From the NCBI GenBank assembly GCA_008921705.1, contig VFFE01009068.1, positions 196,856-260,855 of the forward strand: 64,000 nt of DNA, written 5' to 3'. Each line of letters opens with the position of its first letter. Positions within the stretch are counted from its first letter, which is position 1. This document shows positions 57,851 through 64,000 of this stretch, piece after piece. This stretch comes from Burhinus oedicnemus (lineage: Eukaryota > Chordata > Aves > Charadriiformes > Burhinidae). Below the pieces are notes generated by a model, which searched no databases, had not been told where the DNA came from, and worked only from the letters and a program-made list of their open reading frames with translations. The position numbers and the translations under genes were made by a program.

Positions 57851-59587
57851 AGCATACATTTGAATGTGTATTACCTCATGTAAAGGTGCTGTGTCACCAG
57901 TTGAGTCATCTTATCACTAAAATCATTTATATGAACAACACTCCACATAGTGAACCTGATTTATATTGTTACATTCTAAGTAAAGGACATAAATAGAGAA
58001 GGAAAAAGATCTTCTGTGATTCTGTTGTTGCTAGAGGATTTGAGAAATGTTATTTGTATCAGGAAGGCTATGGTGTATAGTTCGACAATTAAGTTACTAC
58101 CCTAAATGAAGAATTCCTTTCATGTGCTGCGTTGTGTCAAAAGATGCATCATCTGTAATCATTGGTACTAGACATGTCAGAGGTGCAAGGTCAATAATCA
58201 AGCTGAGCAGTAAGAAAAAAGAACTGATTTGCTCTACTTCAGATTATGATCACACAATTAGAGACAACATCACATGGATTTTCATTTGAGATAGTATAAG
58301 AAGGGATAAGTCTTATATGTTACAAAATTTAGACCTCACCAAGATGCTCCAAAATCACTATTAGACTATGAGTAACTAGATCAGGACGTTTCTTTTACCA
58401 AAACATGTTTTTATACCAAACAGCATAAAAGTGAAGAGTATGTAGTCTGGAATGAGGTACTCAATCTGAAGTCAAGAACTAAACTTTTCTTTGTATTCAA
58501 TAGCAGACATTTTTCATGTTACATTTCCTCTCATGTTAGAAGGGACAAAATCAAATAAAATCTCCACAGAGCAGAAAAAATCCATCCCTACAGTCTCTGT
58601 GAGTCATAAATCCAGAAAGTGCCTAATAAAGGACCTAATTCTTTTACATGTTTTCTGATGCCTATCTCTATAATGCCTTACATTTCTAGGTTTTTAAAAT
58701 GCAACTGCTTATGGATTAAACAACAAGTAAGTTAGTAAAAAATAGACTTAGTTTTTTCACCCTCCTGTCAAGTTAAGCACAGTCTCTGAAGCTTAATTTG
58801 AGATTATATAAATTTTGACAAAAATAACTTACACTTTCTTCTTCCTGTCCCCCAGGATTTTTACCAATTGAATTTATCTAAGATTTTGAAATGAGAAGGG
58901 GAAAAAACCCAACAAACCTTCCAGCTAGCAGGATGTTGAGTTTTTGCAGTTCTATTTTTACTTTTAATTGAATTTTAATTGATTAGTGGAAGTACAATAG
59001 AAATAGAAGTCCACTCAATAGAACACGTACAGGACCAGATCAGCAAGGAAAATACATCAAAGTATGATTTTTGCCAGTGCGTGTCTACAGTGACCTGTGG
59101 TATGCTCAACGTGTAACTCATTCTCTGATTTCTTTACCAAGGCTGTCAACAATAGGGGTAATTAGGACTAATTGTATTGGTGAGTTCAGTTGTCTGGATG
59201 ACTGTATATTATAAAGGGAACAATGTGCTTAATGACCTTTGGTTGCTAGTGACCCAATGTTTTGTACCATTCACAGCTCTAATTTCAATCAGCCTATCAT
59301 TTTTTGGGTGAGATGAGCCCATTGAAGCCATTTTGTCTTTCTCTGGCATAATCTATGCCAAAATCTTCAGCAAATAATTTCTCTCTCATGTATAAATTTT
59401 GGACAAGAACACATCATCTGCAAAGACATTCCATTTCAATATTCAAGCAAAAAACAACCCCTTGTGTCTATTAGGAAGGTTTTAATGTGATTAATAGAAG
59501 TATATTTTACTGAATTTCAAGATAGCCTTATAGACATAATGGTCTGAACACCTGATTCAAGGGACTAAATAGTTCAGCTTCTGGTTG

Positions 59588-59627
59588 CTTTTTTTTCCTC
59601 TCTCTCTCTTTCTTTTTTTTTCTTTTT
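59588..59627. repeat. Polypyrimidine tract (T/CT)n
   Basis: A ~40-base run of T and C including TCTCTCTCTCTTTC, followed by GAAAG. It resembles a strong 3' splice-site pyrimidine tract but may be simple sequence. Confidence 0.8.
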
Positions 59628-62600
59628 GAAAGTCTAAGATGGTAAGATCAAGACGGAGCCTCTGGATCAGACTGCAGCTCCAGAATAATGATCTCCTACT
59701 GCCACACAAATATGCAAAATCTAAACTGAAGACATTTCAAAGCAAGAGGTACCGATGCTCAAATATTTTAGTTTAAGGATTTTCTTTTCTGCTGTGTAGC
59801 TTAAAGGTGACTTTCTGTGATGAAAGCTAGTGCAGAAGAGAGAACAGTGTCCTTATACTGTACTAATTGTCCTAGCAGTCTTTTTGGGCAAGAAAAAATG
59901 AATGGGTGTTTTTCCTTGTTCATTTTCACCACACTACATTATTATCATATATAATTACTGTAACTTTCATTAATAGAAAAGGGAAATCAGAGATTAGGAC
60001 AACACAGATGCTCCAAACAGCTGTAACAAAGGTACTTGTGTATAATAAAGTGGACGATGTGCTTGATTACTAGTAGCCATTACTGGCCAAACCTAAGTGA
60101 TACAACAGAAAATCCTTATAACAGAGATACAACACAAAAAGACATGGTGCTTAATTCAGACAAGTTCTATTCAAAGCAGTCACTGAGGGATGATATAAAA
60201 CAACTGAGTAGACATGGTGGGCAGAGAGGAAAGGAAGTGATGGATAAACACTTTTAATGCAAAGACCCAAAGTCACAGCCTGCTAAGTGATTTAGAATTA
60301 GTTGTGTCATCACAGTTTGTATATATATATGTAGTATCTTTCCCCTTCTTCTGCAAATAGCCATAAGCAGATCAAAAAGTCTTCATCCATGTCATAGTTG
60401 TATCCATGTATCCATTAAAAATCTTTTCTTAATGTTTTATAACTGGGAATTGTATTACTTCCTTGCACTTGTCAAAAATGTGATACAAAGTAGTTTATGC
60501 TCTGTGACTGAATGCATATACAAATACTGTTTGCAAAAACTTACACGTATTGCTTGCTATGAATAATAAAAGATATGCCATTCCATTAACTTTTTCTGGA
60601 AAGAAAATTTCAAGAGTATACATTTCCCAGAAAGCAAAGCACAAGACCTATACATCTACAGTAAACAGACATTTAAATGCCTGACTTAACTGTTTTTCAT
60701 TGCTCACCCAACTTTAATTACACATTCTGTCCTTTGGTGAATCAATAGTCTTCTAGAACAAGATTAATATGTGTGTATATAAGTGCGCTATTGAGGGATA
60801 TATTCACCTTTTAATGTAAATAATGGGTCCAGTTTTCAAGAAGGGGTAGAACTGGGTGCAGAGGTTTCAGTTTTGCTGTCTTAAGCTGCATATAAACCTG
60901 CAGCTAAATACAAATGCACAGATTTGTAATGGTGTGCAAATGCAGAGAGCGTTCAGGCTCGTGTCACGCAAGGTAATGCTGAAGGTGGGGAGGGCAGTGG
61001 GAGCTGGCCCTGGGGCTGACACCACAGGAAGTCCAACTTTTCTGCCAAGAGCTTATTATCTCCCTGAGGCTCATTAGTTTAGGAATAACACTGAATAAAA
61101 GCAGGTAGAGTCCATTTGGGTCTGAGCTAATACATCTGTGAGCTGAACTCGACTGCCTGGGAACTGCGGTGCCTCAGGAAACTCCCCTTCAAGAGCTTTT
61201 GCCTCAGACAAGACATTTGGAAGCAAGTGAACCTAGAATACTGCTGACAACCTGGGAAAAAAACCTTCTATTCATTTTGGTACCTCGCTTGGGACCTCAT
61301 AAAGATTGGAGGTCACTGCAAGTATACAAAATTGTTCAGAATTAGGACAGGGTTTAGGCCCAAAGTTGTAATGATGAGTCCATGTGTTTTTAATATGTGA
61401 AGTCTTCATTTTCAATTTTTATTCCACCTAGCTTCTTATTGATGTGTAACTTTATCAATTATTCCATAGGCAAAATTCCCATTAGTTTGAAGAAGACATT
61501 TTTCTGATGAAGATGCCATGAGCAGGCAATGCTTGTCCATACAACAGGCTGCTGGGTGTGTTTAAATTCTAATCAATATGTATACTGAGATACGTGGTTA
61601 TTTGCAAGCAAGCCATCTCTGTATGCCTAGGCTGCTATGAAACCTTACAGAAAATTAAACAGAAACTAGGCTCAGAGCCCAGGAAAACCAAACCACCGCT
61701 GCCAAAAAACAATATACTGAAACATTATACATCTGACATAATACCAAGTAGTCTCATTAGCTTTGTGTTTGCAAAAATCCTTTCTTAGCAATGTTGTTTT
61801 TTAAAACCTCCTCAGACTGATTCTGCTTGTAAGAAAGCACACAAGCCTCTACTGTGGGTTGTCCTGTGCTGTTCCACTGCTCAGGCCTGAAAAAACCAGT
61901 ACATTATACTTACATACCTTTTCCTTGTGAAATATACCTAAAATCATGGCTCTGTCCTTGCAAAATGAGTTAGTTTAAATGCCCACGCTGCAGTCCCTCA
62001 GAAGAAAATGAACAACAGGCACTACACATAGTTCAGCCTTTTCTCCCAAAGGGAGGATGCAAAATGTGTGTTATCTTTTCTTGAGGTGCAAATGATTTCT
62101 TAGTTCAATAGCGGGCAAGGCCAGCTGCGGGCTGTACAGGAGAGGCTGTACAGGAAAGATCACGCTACGAGTTTTGTTCAGCAAATACTTATGCTCCTTT
62201 TGCACAGTTTCTTTGAGGCCTTTGATCACAAAAATGAAGCCTGTGGTTGTCTCTATTCATTTGGGGTTTTTGTCTCCTGTTTACAAGTGACTGACTCACC
62301 ACTGTGTGATCCTGAGGGGTGCACAATCCAACAATGGAGTGAATCAGCCAAAACAGAGTCATGTCCTGCTTTAAAAGAGCAGACCGTGCATATTCAGAAA
62401 CACCTCAGCTTCAAAAAGCAAAATGCTTACGTTGCTGAATGTAAGAGCCACAGGGAGAGGAGATTGCCTTGTGATAAAAAGCTGGTGGTACTCACTTCAG
62501 TAAGGATTTTGATATTTGTATCCTACGTTATCTGCAAGCTACTGGGAAGTCTTGCAGGAAGCAGATATTTTCAGGTGCATTTGAATATATGGAAACCTGG

Positions 62601-63981
62601 CATAGTCTGTCACACACTGTGAAATCAGATTAAATGGAAATACTGAGTTATGGTGCGGCAGTGGAGGATGCTGAACATGGAACAATATTATTTAAATAGT
62701 GTTGGTGGTAGGCAGGTAGGCAGGCCATGGTTGACATGGTTTGATTTTACCAGAAGAAAATGTAGTTTTATTTGTCACAAAGTCAGTTAATTCTTGTTTC
62801 ATCTCATCTGTACATCATGCAGGATTTTGAAATCTCTGCACAGCCAAAACACAACAGTGAATGCGTAAACCTGAAATTTCTTAGTCTGGTCTCAGCACAG
62901 CATTTCACACAGTTTTAGTTTCAAGTTCTCCTTTCTTTTTGTCTGGTAGTAACATTTGCAAGAGTTTAACTTTTACGTTATAAATTTTTTCAGTGGCATA
63001 GAGTGGATAGATCAACTATGGATCAGTTGATCAGTGATTTATTGGCATCTCATGATAATACTAGCTGGAACAAGATACAAATAACAACGTTCAAACAGGA
63101 TATTAAAACCTGATAGGATAGAGGCACAACACCAAATGAATATAGCACAACATAGACCTAATTTCCCTAGTGTCTTGCTCCTTGTCGATTAATATATGAA
63201 TGTGAAGTGAACACAAACTACTGTAAAATGTTGCTTATTGGAATATGATAAAAGCGATCTCAGTTTAAAGAACTGGACAAACAGGCCCAGCTTAAAAAGA
63301 TTGGTTTCAGAATCCTTGCAGCTTCTTGAATTAACATTACACATAGGAAAATAAGAATATATTTAATAGAAATGGCCATACAGGCTGAAGAAAGAAAATT
63401 CCATCCTTTAAAGGAAGGAGAAGAAACTCTGCTGCTGCTTATGTATTCTACTTCAAAGTCCATATTCACACTGGTAAATGGGTGCTTTTGTATACAAACT
63501 TTTATGAAAAGACTGGGAGGATGACATCTGAAAATGAATTCCTGAATATTTCTGGTATGACTATATGAAGTTTAGTGACTTAAACTAATCTTACTGTAAT
63601 TCTTTAGGAAAAAACGGCTTAAAAATGTTCACTTGAAGACTCTGGATGAGCTATCTCAAATTAAATCCACTGACCAATGCAAAAATTATCAGTCAGCTTT
63701 ATATCTTGACATTTCAGACACTGCTTTTTTTTTTTTTTCCTCTGATTCTTCTTGACTGAAAGACAGTTATTCAGGGAGAGACTTAAAAGAGCAGAAAATG
63801 CATTAAACCAGTATTTTTTACAGTGTCATCTACACCGAATCAACTTAATGAAGCCACAGGATACTTATGTAGCATTTCTAAATTTTTGCCTTCACTGTGC
63901 CTGCCAGCACTTGGAGACTGTCTTTCACCTTTATATGCCTTTTCTTCATTACATATGAAGGCTTCTTTTTTCTTTCTTTTG

Positions 63982-64000
63982 TTTTTTTTTTTTTTTTTTT
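63982..64000. repeat. T homopolymer running off the window end
   Basis: At least 19 T residues up to the last base of the window; its full length is unknown because the window stops there. Confidence 0.9.

Larger units (their letters stand above)
57851..64000. other. AT-rich non-coding DNA, no gene recognised
   Basis: Longest open frame is 143 codons (62191-62622, +), with no recognisable domain. The stretch contains a pyrimidine tract at about 59588-59627, a (TA)n run at about 60319-60330, T14 at about 63725-63738, and a T-run at the very end. No CR1 or LTR signature is seen. Confidence 0.55.

Noticed and set aside
57352..57880. GC-rich block tested as a second LTR
   Set aside because: Several TG starts and CA ends were tried, but no pair gave matching 4-6 bp flanking duplications. 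Left as an unclassified block.
62191..62622. 143-codon + strand frame
   Set aside because: No motif recognised. A frame of this length is not surprising by chance in 64 kb, and splice-like sites inside it are weak.

Overview
This is a vertebrate nuclear window, almost certainly from a bird. The evidence is four CR1 LINE copies with typical avian CR1 reverse-transcriptase reading frames and the CR1 3' end (variants of ATTCTGTG rather than poly(A)), plus an avian-type solo retroviral LTR, in AT-rich DNA with no compact gene organisation. No host protein-coding gene, rRNA, tRNA or CRISPR array can be supported. The many short open frames are what AT-rich intergenic or intronic DNA gives by chance, or are antisense shadows of the transposons.

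Layout. 1-22.3 kb: AT-rich single-copy-looking DNA with a possible LTR remnant near 3.7-3.9 kb, a GC-richer patch with a canonical TATA box near 12.2 kb, and a weak LINE reverse-transcriptase echo near 16.2 kb. 22.3-23.8 kb: a 5'-truncated CR1 on the + strand that keeps the catalytic motifs but has a nonsense codon and a frameshift. 24-29.7 kb: non-coding DNA with two stop-poor patches (24.56-25.04 and 27.5-28.03 kb). 29.73-29.84 kb: a 110-bp CR1 3'-end stub on the - strand, followed by a perfect short hairpin and an AT repeat. 32.66-34.55 kb: a long, badly damaged CR1 on the - strand, invaded by a 77-bp segment whose inverted copy lies just outside the element. 35.52-35.57 kb: a pure (CCTTC)n microsatellite. 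45.14-46.01 kb: another - strand CR1. 55.95-57.10 kb: a complete 1,152-bp solo LTR on the - strand, TG...CA, flanked by a perfect 5-bp target-site duplication CTAAT. 57.36-57.85 kb: a GC-rich stretch ending in a polyadenylation signal, possibly another repeat. The rest, to 64 kb, is AT-rich non-coding DNA ending in a T homopolymer.

Nothing here works as a pathway. The window records retrotransposon insertion and decay. The best-supported unusual points are (1) the 77-bp inverted pair, about 95% identical and gap-free, one arm inside a CR1 and one outside, which suggests a templated insertion; (2) the solo LTR with an internal array of about nine ~47-bp repeat units lying behind a TATA-like site and overlapping open frames on the LTR sense strand; and (3) an in-frame ~264-bp deletion and loss of catalytic aspartates in the 33-kb CR1. 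Candidate exons at 24.67 and 51.31 kb are weak and are offered as tests only.
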